From Peptoniphilus pacaensis (GTDB lineage: Bacteria > Bacillota > Clostridia > Tissierellales > Peptoniphilaceae), in the NCBI RefSeq assembly GCF_900088125.1, contig NZ_FLQT01000003.1, forward strand, positions 1,239,071-1,303,070: a stretch of DNA of 64,000 bases. Direction: 5' to 3'. Both the position numbers and the translations under genes were made by a program. The notes under the pieces are model-generated. The model was given only the letters and a program-made list of their open reading frames with translations, ran no database searches and was not told the DNA's origin. This document shows positions 18,431 through 26,900 of the stretch, one piece after another (within the stretch, counting starts at the first letter, position 1; every line of letters starts with the position of its first letter).

Positions 18431-19981
18431 ATGAACTACAGAATCAATAATTTACATCGGCCCATCGACTCGAAGCCCGAGGCATACGAGGCCGAAATCG
18501 AAAAAATCACCGGCTTAAAGCACGGCGAATACAGCTGGCGCCGCCACCGGGAATCCGTGGACGCAAGGAAGGGGCGCACCATGCGCTTCATCGCCGCCGT
18601 GGACATGACGACAAACAAAAAAATACGAAAAAACAAACAGATCCTTCCCGTAAAAGAGGAAGCCTACGATCTGTCGCAGGTCGAAACGGCGGAGCGGCCC
18701 GTGGTCGTCGGCGCGGGACCGGCGGGGCTTTTCTGCGCCTGGGTCCTCGCCAAGCGGGGCATGGCGCCTATATTAATCGAGCGGGGCGATGCCCTAGAGG
18801 AGCGTGTGAAGAAGGTGGAGGCCTTCTGGGAAACGGGAGAACTGGATCCCGAGAGTAATGTGCAATTCGGCGAAGGGGGCGCCGGCACCTTCTCCGACGG
18901 CAAGCTCACCAGCCGATCCAAGGATCCCCGTGGCCGCACGGTGCTGGAGCTGTTTAGCCGCTTGGCCGACGACGAGAGCATCCTCTATAAGAAAAAGCCT
19001 CACGTGGGCACCGACGCTCTGAGAAAGGTCTTGGTGCTTTTGAGAAAAGAGCTCGAGGACATGGGGGCGGAGATTCATTTCCGCACGGCATTAAAATCCA
19101 TCACGAAAGAAAAGGGTGGCTACAGCCTGGCCACGAGCAAGGGCGACTTTCACGCCAAGTACGTGGTGCTTGCCCTCGGCCACTCCGCCCGGGACAGCTT
19201 TACCATGCTTCACGAGAAGGGAATTTTTATGGAGCAAAAGCCCTTCGCCGTGGGCTTTCGCATCGAAGAGCCCCAGGCCGCCATCGACGAGAGCCAGTAC
19301 GGAGACATGCGTCGCTTCCTGCCCGCCGCCGATTACAGCGTCACCGCCAAGGTGGGAGAGAGGGGCGTCTACACCTTTTGCATGTGCCCCGGAGGAAAAG
19401 TGGTGGCCGCCGCATCGGAGGAAGGCGGCGTGGTGACCAACGGCATGAGCTACAAGGCCCGCGACGGGGAAAATGCCAATGCCGCCGTCCTCGTCACCAT
19501 CGACCATGAAACCTACGGCGAAGGCACCTTGGCCGGCGTGGAATTTCAGCGAGAGATCGAGCAAAAGGTATTCGCCATGACCAAGAGCTACAAGGCGCCG
19601 GTTGAAAGTGTGAGCAGCTACCTTTACGGCGAGGAAGGTGATGCCGTGGCGCCGACCTACAGGCCCGGCACCTTTTTTGCGGATCTGCACGAAATTTATC
19701 CCGAGGCGCTGGACCGGGCGTTAACGGAAGGACTTAAAGACATGGGCCGCCGCTTTCCCGCCCTCATCGAAAAGGCACTCTTGACGGCGCCGGAGACCCG
19801 CTCTTCCTCGCCGGTGCGCATCACCAGAGATCTGACCACATTGGAATCCTTAAGCCACGAAAACCTCTATCCCGCCGGCGAAGGGGCGGGCTATGCCGGA
19901 GGCATCGTCTCCTCGGCCATGGACGGCATGCGCGTGGCGGAAAAAATCATCGAAAAGGAGAAAGACCATGTACGGAATTGA
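18431..19981 (+). CDS. FAD-dependent dehydrogenase (COG2509 family)
   Basis: A 516-residue flavoprotein. An N-terminal extension of about 85 residues precedes the dinucleotide-binding GAGPAGLFCAWVLA motif. Further family segments are NVQFGEGGAGTFSDGKLTSR and, at the C-terminus, YPAGEGAGYAGGIVSSAMDG. The COG2509 group is widespread in anaerobes but its substrate is not known. No signal peptide is seen, so it should be cytoplasmic. Its SD is modest (AAGGAT). Its stop overlaps the next gene, a hemerythrin-like protein, by 14 bases. This pairing suggests a role in redox or oxygen/NO defence, which is inference from context. Confidence 0.88.
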   Translation: MNYRINNLHRPIDSKPEAYEAEIEKITGLKHGEYSWRRHRESVDARKGRTMRFIAAVDMTTNKKIRKNKQILPVKEEAYDLSQVETAERPVVVGAGPAGLFCAWVLAKRGMAPILIERGDALEERVKKVEAFWETGELDPESNVQFGEGGAGTFSDGKLTSRSKDPRGRTVLELFSRLADDESILYKKKPHVGTDALRKVLVLLRKELEDMGAEIHFRTALKSITKEKGGYSLATSKGDFHAKYVVLALGHSARDSFTMLHEKGIFMEQKPFAVGFRIEEPQAAIDESQYGDMRRFLPAADYSVTAKVGERGVYTFCMCPGGKVVAAASEEGGVVTNGMSYKARDGENANAAVLVTIDHETYGEGTLAGVEFQREIEQKVFAMTKSYKAPVESVSSYLYGEEGDAVAPTYRPGTFFADLHEIYPEALDRALTEGLKDMGRRFPALIEKALLTAPETRSSSPVRITRDLTTLESLSHENLYPAGEGAGYAGGIVSSAMDGMRVAEKIIEKEKDHVRN

Positions 19982-20531
19982 TGTACTCATGAAAGAACAC
20001 GAACAGATCCTGCGTTTCACCGGCATTATTCGCCGCTACCTGATTAAGGCCTTGGAAGGCGAGGTTTTATTTCAAGATGAAGTGCTTCCCATGATCGAAT
20101 TTATTCGCCACTACTCCGACGCCCATCACCACGGCAAGGAAGAAGACATTCTCTTTCGCTACATGCTCGCGGATTTAGGCGATGTGGCGGAATATATCGT
20201 GCGCCAAGGCATGTTTGTCGAACACGATCAGGCGCGAAACATCGTCAGAAATTTAGACGAAGCGCGCCAAGTGTGGGAAAAAGAACCCACGGATGAGCAT
20301 CTCCTGGACGTCTTCGGCCTTATGTACAACTACGCCTTTTTGCTGGAAGCTCATGCCGATCGAGAAAATGCCGTGGTCTATCCCTTTGCCGAAAGAAACC
20401 TGAGCCCCGAGCGCTTAGAGGCCGTGGATCGGGAGACGGCGATTTTTGAAAAGGAACACGAAGGGCGCAGAGAAAAATATTTAAAGGAATTGGATCGTTG
20501 GGAAGGGCTTTTAAAAAATAAAAAGGCCTAA
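19968..20531 (+). CDS. Hemerythrin-like domain protein
   Basis: A 187-residue four-helix protein. The His/Glu pattern HEQILRF at residue 10, HHHGKEEDILF at about 45-55, FVEHDQAR at about 83 and AHADRENAVVYPF at about 125 matches the HHE cation-binding ligand set for a di-iron site. Such proteins bind O2 or NO, or sense iron, in anaerobes. I chose ATG 19968 (AAAAGGAG upstream) inside the end of the oxidoreductase frame, as it gives the normal HHE N-terminus. It is co-transcribed with the flavoprotein. Confidence 0.85.
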   Translation: MYGIDVLMKEHEQILRFTGIIRRYLIKALEGEVLFQDEVLPMIEFIRHYSDAHHHGKEEDILFRYMLADLGDVAEYIVRQGMFVEHDQARNIVRNLDEARQVWEKEPTDEHLLDVFGLMYNYAFLLEAHADRENAVVYPFAERNLSPERLEAVDRETAIFEKEHEGRREKYLKELDRWEGLLKNKKA

Positions 20532-20535
20532 ACAA

Positions 20536-20564
20536 TTGACAGGAAGCCGGATTTTTGATAGGAT
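20536..20564 (+). promoter_or_regulatory. Promoter of rpmG-secE-nusG-rplK-rplA
   Basis: A perfect TTGACA (20536-20541) and TAGGAT (20559-20564) have a 17-base spacer, starting 5 bases after the hemerythrin stop. Confidence 0.7.
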
Positions 20565-20599
20565 TACTCCGTAAACCAATCCGGCTTACCGGAAAAAGC

Positions 20600-20622
20600 G
20601 GCTTGAGACAAGCCCTTTTTTA
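20600..20622 (+). terminator. Hairpin with T run in the rpmG leader
   Basis: GGCTTG pairs with CAAGCC and runs into CTTTTTTATT. It lies between the putative promoter and rpmG, so it is either an attenuator of the ribosomal operon or the terminator of the upstream hemerythrin transcript. Confidence 0.5.
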
Positions 20623-20666
20623 TTGAGTTTATTTCCATTAATTATTAGAGTCAGAGGAGGTGTGCG

Positions 20667-20816
20667 ATGGCTGATCGCGTATCATTGGAATGCACAGAGT
20701 GCAAACAAAGAAACTACGTAACGTACAAGAACAAGAAGAATACGCCGGAACGTATGGAGATCAAAAAGTATTGCAAATTCTGCAAGACCCATACAGTCCA
20801 TAAGGAGACGAAGTAA
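20667..20816 (+). CDS. rpmG: 50S ribosomal protein bL33
   Basis: A 49-residue protein with the zinc-ribbon pairs CTEC and CKFC, basic throughout, ending in HKETK. This is the zinc-binding (C+) form of bL33. The start is ATG 20667 with AGAGGAGGTG upstream. It is followed after 11 bases by secE, the conserved rpmG-secE-nusG order. Confidence 0.95.
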   Translation: MADRVSLECTECKQRNYVTYKNKKNTPERMEIKKYCKFCKTHTVHKETK

Positions 20817-20827
20817 GGAGAGATACG

Positions 20828-21049
20828 ATGGCGCAAAAATCCACAACGCCGAAGGTAGAGGAAAAAGAATCCTTATCGAAATATTTTCGCGGTGTCAAAA
20901 GGGAATTTAAACGGGTCGTATGGCCGACGAAGAAACAATTATTCCAATATAGCTTAATCGTTATTTTCGTCAGCATCGTCACGGCTTTGTTTATCTACGC
21001 CGTTGACTTTGTCTTCAGCCACATTATGGGCCTGATTTTCGGCGTGTAA
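20828..21049 (+). CDS. secE: Preprotein translocase subunit SecE
   Basis: A 73-residue protein. A charged N-terminal region with the conserved KYFRGVKREFKRVVWPTKKQ amphipathic helix is followed by one membrane span (about 38-65). It is the short Gram-positive SecE that clamps SecY. AAGGAGA lies upstream of the ATG. Position between rpmG and nusG confirms the assignment. Confidence 0.96.
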   Translation: MAQKSTTPKVEEKESLSKYFRGVKREFKRVVWPTKKQLFQYSLIVIFVSIVTALFIYAVDFVFSHIMGLIFGV

Positions 21050-21068
21050 GCGGTATGGAGGATTTCAA

Positions 21069-21626
21069 TTGACAGATGATTTAAATCGCACCAATGGCGA
21101 AAACGGTCAGGAAGAAGCCCATTGGTATGTGATCCATACCTATTCCGGCCACGAAAACAAAGTCAAAGACAATATGGAATCCATGGTGAAAAATCAGGAT
21201 CTCGGCCATATGATCTTTGATGTCCAGGTGCCCATGGAAGATTACGTCGAAGAAAAAGACGGCGTAAAGAAATTAAAGGAACGCAAAATGTTCCCTTCCT
21301 ACGTCCTGGTAAAAATGATTATGAACGATAAATCCTGGTACGTCGTCAGAAACACACGAGGCGTCACCGGCTTCGTCGGCCCGGGAAGCAAACCGATTCC
21401 CCTTTCCGACGAAGAGGTCAAGCACTTAGGCGTGACGAAAAAAGAAGCCCTGTCGGATACCTATGCCGTAGGCGATCGCGTCAAGGTCCTGACCGGACCC
21501 TTCGAAGATTTCGTCGGCATTGTCAAAGAGCTGGATGAGGAAAACCGGAAGGTGAAAGTCACCATTTCCATGTTCGGCCGCGACACCTTGGTGGAATTGG
21601 ACGTGAACCAATTAACCGAGGCATAA
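21069..21626 (+). CDS. nusG: Transcription termination/antitermination factor NusG
   Basis: A 185-residue NusG. The NGN domain ([16 protein letters not shown], then [10 protein letters not shown] and TRGVTGFVG) is followed by a KOW domain ([19 protein letters not shown]). It binds RNA polymerase and affects pausing and termination. The start is TTG 21069, supported by GGAGG 7 bases upstream, with a short acidic N-terminal extension before the NGN domain. Confidence 0.95.
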   Translation: MTDDLNRTNGENGQEEAHWYVIHTYSGHENKVKDNMESMVKNQDLGHMIFDVQVPMEDYVEEKDGVKKLKERKMFPSYVLVKMIMNDKSWYVVRNTRGVTGFVGPGSKPIPLSDEEVKHLGVTKKEALSDTYAVGDRVKVLTGPFEDFVGIVKELDEENRKVKVTISMFGRDTLVELDVNQLTEA

Positions 21627-21684
21627 ACGTAAGCACATTAAGAGTGGGAGGGAAACCCCGCCAAACCACATTAGGAGGTGTACT

Positions 21685-22110
21685 ATGGCAAAGAAAGTCA
21701 TAGCAATCGTTAAATTACAAATCCCCGCAGGCAAGGCAACGCCGGCACCGCCGGTCGGTACCGCCCTCGGGCCCCACGGCGTTAACATTATGGAATTTAC
21801 CAAAGCATTTAACGCCAAGACACAAGACCAAGCCGGCATGATTATTCCGGTAGTCATGACCGTCTATCAAGATCGTTCCTTTACCTTTATTACCAAGACC
21901 CCGCCGGCAGCCGTCTTAATTAAAAAAGCGGCAGGCATCGACAAGGCAAGCGGCGAACCCAACAAGAAGAAAGTCGCTAAGATCACCAAGGATCAATGCC
22001 GTGAAATTGCCGAAACAAAAATGCCCGACTTAAATGCAGCCGATGTCGAAGCGGCCATGCGCATGATCGCCGGTACGGCACGCAGCATGGGCGTCGAAGT
22101 AGAAGGTTAG
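21685..22110 (+). CDS. rplK: 50S ribosomal protein uL11
   Basis: A 141-residue uL11 of normal length. The N-terminal domain shows the [20 protein letters not shown] proline-rich segment, and the C-terminal rRNA-binding domain is intact. It forms the GTPase-associated centre with the L10-L12 stalk, which here is encoded 30 kb away. Strong TTAGGAGGTG upstream. Confidence 0.97.
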   Translation: MAKKVIAIVKLQIPAGKATPAPPVGTALGPHGVNIMEFTKAFNAKTQDQAGMIIPVVMTVYQDRSFTFITKTPPAAVLIKKAAGIDKASGEPNKKKVAKITKDQCREIAETKMPDLNAADVEAAMRMIAGTARSMGVEVEG

Positions 22111-22152
22111 TGGGAGAAATTCCATTTCGTTTGAACCACAAGGAGGTTAAAC

Positions 22153-22851
22153 ATGCCTAAGAGAGGTAAAAAATATCAAGACAGTCTTAAACTCGTCGAT
22201 CGTTCCCACCTTTACGATGTGAACGAAGCCATTGAATTGGTACAAAAGACCGCCGTCGCTAATTTCGATGAAACCATCGAGCTCGCCGTTCGTCTCGGCG
22301 TCGATCCCCGTCACGCCGACCAACAGGTACGCGGCACCGTTGTATTACCCCACGGTACCGGTCGTACGGAACGCATCTTGGTTTTCGCTAAGGGCGATAA
22401 GATCAAAGAAGCGGAAGAAGCCGGCGCAGATTACGTCGGTGGCGAAGAGCTCATGAAGAAAATTCAGGACGAAAACTGGTTCGAATTCGACGTCGTCGTC
22501 GCGACACCTGACATGATGGGCGTCGTCGGTCGTATCGGTCGCGTATTAGGTCCCAAGGGTCTCATGCCGAACCCGAAGGCCGGCACCGTTACCTTTGATG
22601 TCGGACAAGCCGTTGAAGAAATCAAAGCAGGTAAGGTTGAATACCGCGTCGACAAAGCGGCCATCATCAACGTACCCATCGGAAAGAAATCCTTCGGTAC
22701 GGAAAAGCTCACCGAAAACTTTAAGACCTTAATGTCTGCCATCATTCGTTCGAAACCGGCAGCAGCTAAAGGACGCTATTTGCGCTCCGTTACCTTGGCC
22801 TCTACCATGGGCCCAGGCGTTCGCGTAAACGGCTCTAAATTAATGGATTAA
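22153..22851 (+). CDS. rplA: 50S ribosomal protein uL1
   Basis: A 232-residue uL1 with the normal two-domain sequence, including the [15 protein letters not shown] loop. It is part of the L1 stalk and usually also the autogenous repressor of its operon. A terminator follows at once, whereas in most Firmicutes rplJ and rplL come next. Confidence 0.97.
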   Translation: MPKRGKKYQDSLKLVDRSHLYDVNEAIELVQKTAVANFDETIELAVRLGVDPRHADQQVRGTVVLPHGTGRTERILVFAKGDKIKEAEEAGADYVGGEELMKKIQDENWFEFDVVVATPDMMGVVGRIGRVLGPKGLMPNPKAGTVTFDVGQAVEEIKAGKVEYRVDKAAIINVPIGKKSFGTEKLTENFKTLMSAIIRSKPAAAKGRYLRSVTLASTMGPGVRVNGSKLMD

Positions 22852-22867
22852 CAGAATAAAAGATCAT

Positions 22868-22895
22868 GCGCTCGCCTTGCGGGCGCTTTTCTTTT
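22868..22895 (+). terminator. Terminator after rplA
   Basis: GCGCTCGC pairs with GCGGGCGC and TTTTCTTTT follows. It ends the L33-L1 operon. Confidence 0.88.
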
Positions 22896-22990
22896 GCAAT
22901 AAACGCCCTCAAATCTTAGAAAAAGCTTAGAGCCGCCGCCTTTTTTCTGCCATATCCTCTGCTATAATGAGAAAAAAAGGGGGAGATGAA

Positions 22991-23707
22991 ATGAAAAAGG
23001 GATTTTGTGCTGTGCTCCTATTGCTTTTACTGGCGGGCTGTGGGGCGCCGGCATCGCGAGCCGTGGATCATGTGATCCTTTGCGGACAGCTCTTGGACGC
23101 ATCGGATACCATCGAAAAAGACGGCAAGGTCTTTATCGACGAAGCGGTGGTCATGGAAAAGGCCTGCTATCTGCCCTTGAAAGACAAAGACAATGTGTCC
23201 TTTAAAACGACGCAAGAGAAGATCATTCAAATTCCCATTCGAAAGGATACCGTCCTCATTCAAGATGACAAGCGCTACGTGAACATGGAAGAAGTTTTCG
23301 AGTCGCAGAAAAAAACGGTGAGCTACGACGAGGACAGGAACCTTCTCGTCCTGGGCACCTTCGACCGGCAGGACCTGGCCTACACCGACATTACGGAAAA
23401 AGAAAATCTCACCGATCCCGCCATCACCTGGGACTGGCCGGAAGACGGCATCGAAGGGGTGGAAGTGGTAAAGGAAAAGGGACGGATCGATTTTGTCTTT
23501 AAAGCCACCGGTGAAATCCTGGGCACCATCGAAGAGAACCCAAAAGACTTTCCGAAAAAAGATCAGCTCCTCTTAGGAGCGAAGGACGGAAACTATTTAG
23601 TCGCCACATTGAAAGAAAAAGAACCGAGAAAACAGGGAGAGGTACCGAGCCGCCGCTCCTATGCCATCGACGGCATTATGTCCGTCTTGACCTCGGTAAA
23701 GATGTAA
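22991..23707 (+). CDS. Hypothetical lipoprotein, 238 aa
   Basis: A lipoprotein signal is clear: MKKGFCAVLLLLLLAGCG, with the lipobox LAGC, so it should be fixed to the outer membrane face. Residues about 40-110 faintly resemble a copper-amine-oxidase-N-like stalk module (ACYLPLKD, RYVNMEEVF, RNLLVLG). The rest is unassigned. I chose ATG 22991 with GGGGGAGA upstream, 8 codons after a weaker start. TATAAT at 22963-22968 is the likely -10. The gene has its own terminator and stands just before the haem island; a link to it is possible but not shown. Confidence 0.7.
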   Translation: MKKGFCAVLLLLLLAGCGAPASRAVDHVILCGQLLDASDTIEKDGKVFIDEAVVMEKACYLPLKDKDNVSFKTTQEKIIQIPIRKDTVLIQDDKRYVNMEEVFESQKKTVSYDEDRNLLVLGTFDRQDLAYTDITEKENLTDPAITWDWPEDGIEGVEVVKEKGRIDFVFKATGEILGTIEENPKDFPKKDQLLLGAKDGNYLVATLKEKEPRKQGEVPSRRSYAIDGIMSVLTSVKM

Positions 23708-23738
23708 AATTAGAATCAAGTATATAACAAAGAGTGAA

Positions 23739-23764
23739 AGCATCTCCATGGAGGTGCTTTTTTT
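23739..23764 (+). terminator. Terminator after the lipoprotein gene
   Basis: AAGCATCTCC pairs with GGAGGTGCTT and seven T follow. Confidence 0.88.
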
Positions 23765-23851
23765 GTGCCGTTGAAAAGTAAAGATTGAAATTCAAATAAC
23801 CCCCTGTTTATGGTGAGAAAAACCTTGAAATCATGGGGATAAAAGGATGAT

Positions 23852-23933
23852 GAGAGGAGATATCACTCCCTCTCCGTTAACCAAGGTTAACGTAAAAAAT
23901 TATACCGAATCCATTGATAAAGTCTACCGACTT
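23852..23933 (+). promoter_or_regulatory. Operator-like inverted repeats before the Shr-like gene
   Basis: Three structures can be seen. An imperfect GAGAGGAG / CTCCCTCTC repeat lies at 23852-23874. A perfect 18-base palindrome CGTTAACCAAGGTTAACG is at 23875-23892. AAGTC-TACC-GACTT lies at 23920-23933, inside the spacer of the putative promoter (TTGATA 23914-23919, TAATAT 23937-23942, 17 bases). These are good candidates for binding of an iron or haem regulator. Confidence 0.5.
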
Positions 23934-23999
23934 AATTAATATAATGATAGCAACAATCAGTTAGCTCTCATTTAACCATACACAGAAGGAGGAATATCA

Positions 24000-26900
24000 A
24001 TGAAACGACATATCGCACTCTTGTTGGCTTTTTGTATGCTGCTGACAAGTTTTCCTGTAAGGAGTGTACAGGCAGCAGGAGAAAAGAAGGTACCGCAAGG
24101 TATTATACTGGATATATCAAGCGGTAGTTTGAAAATAGGCTTTGGAAGAGAAGATCTAACGACTGAAGAGAATGATTGGCTTCAAGGTATCGAGCACATT
24201 CGATTAAATGGAGTAGATTATATGCTTCCGGGTGGTGGTCATGAAAACTATCAAATTAAGATAGACGGTGATGATAGTTGTGCTTATATCGACAATCATT
24301 GTTTAATTCTAAATCAGAACAGCGTGGAAATTAGATCGCGTGGGCATGAGCCCTATATTGTTACCTTCCAACGGGCAGATATTCAAAATATGGCAAGCGG
24401 CTTAACGATTCAGTCAATTAAAAAGAGTATCGCCGGAGAGGGTGAACATACAAGCCATGCGGTGGGAGCAACACTGGATTATAAACATAAAACTAGAGGT
24501 GCAGCTTTAGATTATATCTGCAATCATAATATTGAGAGTGTAAACATCGATGGTATAAAAATACCTTATGCGGGAAGTGATGGTCGTAAAAACTTTATCT
24601 GGTTTAATGGGGTTTTAAATACTTACGATAAAATGCCGGACGCAAAAAAAGCAATTGCCAATTTTGAAAAAAATGATAAGCATCAATTCATTATTACAAT
24701 GAAAGATGGATCGAGCGTCGAAAAAACGGATGAAGGTTATGTTTCGAAATCTCAAGAACCTAAAGTACAAAAAGAATTAGAGAAAGTAAATACGGGTGGC
24801 ATGTCGGCAATATGGGAAATTGTAAAATTTACCCAACCAATCACCAATAGGAACAATGCCATTTTATTTACAAGCGATACACCACAATCAGAGTGGCACG
24901 ACAAGTTCTTAGGGAATATTCGATACATTCTTGTAGATGATAATGGAGGTGAGGCTCTACGACCGGGCTTTAGCAATTTCTTTATCGATGCGAAAAAAAA
25001 ATCCGGAGACATCGGGTTGCAAGGGCAAAATCTGGAATTTGCCATGGATAACTTGAATTTGTTAAATGGAGAAGCGCATAAGGTTGAAATAGGCTTTAAG
25101 GATGGGACTACGCTTACCTACACCCAAGCAGGTTATGTAACGCCCCAAGAAATTAAATTCGATGTAAAAAAATACATCGCCGAGCAAGATAAAAAACAAG
25201 AGCCGCAACCAGGCAATGAGAACAAGTTAAATAAGCAATACCCCATTCAGGATATCGATTTTAAAAAAGGGTATGGCGATCCTGAACTTTGCATTAAGGT
25301 GGCAAGAGAGGCCTTGAGCAAAGTAAAAGCATTCAAATTAAACGGCAAGAGATTCACAAATAAAACCGTTTTAACGGAAAGCTATAAAGGTTTAATCTGT
25401 AGTGACTCATCGACGATTGAACATTTATTTGGCCAAACCAAGCTAGAAGTTGTACTTGAATTTGAAGACGGTAGTGAATCAAAAATGGAAAAAGCCATTA
25501 CTCCCGTCGCCAATCCCAAAGGGTCGGATCCGAGTATTCAACCGGAAGTGCCAAAAATACAAACATTGACGGATGCGGCGACCGGTGTAAAAGTAGAATA
25601 TCCAAACGGAGCATTAGAAGAAGGGACAGAGCTAAAGGTCAAGTCTCTCGACAAGGCTGCTTTTTTAAATACTTATGGCGGAGCAAAATCCTCTATTGAT
25701 AAAATAAAAGAATTTTCAGCCTATGAAGTTTCCCTAGAAAAGGGAGGGGAAAAGAAAGCTGTAAAAGGGGAAGTTAAATTATTTTTCCCTATTAAGAATC
25801 ATGAACGAAAGACTTTGAAATTTTACCACGCTTACCTCGAGAAAGACGATGAGGGCGAGGGAATGATTTCAGGGGCCGATCCATTAACTTTAAACGTTCA
25901 AGACAGCTATGCCGTAATTAATACGAATACTTTTGGATGCTATTTCTTAACAAGCGGGAAAGAGGCAGAGATAGAAAAGCCTAAAGATCCACGCAAGGAA
26001 GCAGTACGATTCCAGATCCAATCTGTCTCTTTTGTACCGAATCTTTCAGGGGTCGGAGAAGTGCTAAAGATTAAGTTTAAAAACTTTAAGGAAGAGGATA
26101 AAGAGGCTTTTGCCGAGGCGATTAAAAATGCGGGTTTTAGTGTCAATGGCGACAGTGGAATTAAAGGAGTAGAAGGCGCATTTAACTATAACAAAGAATT
26201 TGAGGTTTGGGATTTTCAAGGGAATGGTTCTCAATTGATTGAAGCATTAAAAAAAGCGGGAACGGATCCTCATGTGAAAGTAACATTCTCTGATGGAAGC
26301 ACATGGGAAAATCGCGCAGCAAGCGAAAAGCCAAAGAAAACGGATGATTTTGATTTGACAGATGATTTGCCTAATGGGGAATATACACTCAATTTTGAGG
26401 TAACTAGAGAAAACACAAACGATAGTTCAAAGATGGTTGAATCTGTTATCGGGAAGCGGGCAAAACTCACCGTCAATGGCAAGGATAAGAAAGTTTCCTT
26501 TAGAGCATCTGGAAAGTTAGCGTCAATTTTATTAGATTTAGTGCTTGGAAAAGGTGATCAATTTAAGCCAAGCATTAAAACGACAGAAGGGCTTAATGCA
26601 GGTGAAAAGATTTTCACATGCAGCGTAAAGGACTTATCAACTATCTACAAGATGGGTGTACTTGTCACTGCTATGAAGGGTACAGAAGATCAAATCGGAC
26701 AGTACGGCAAGTATATGAAAGCGGATGTTCACTTTAAGCAACCAATCAAAAAAGGATGGAAAGGATTTGATGATTTAAAGGATCCTAAGAAGGTCAAAGA
26801 AAAAAATGACAAGGACCTAACACTGAAGTTAATCGAAGCTAAAGTCGATAAAAATGGTGATGGCATTATTTCAAAAGACGAACTACGCAATGCGACTGGT

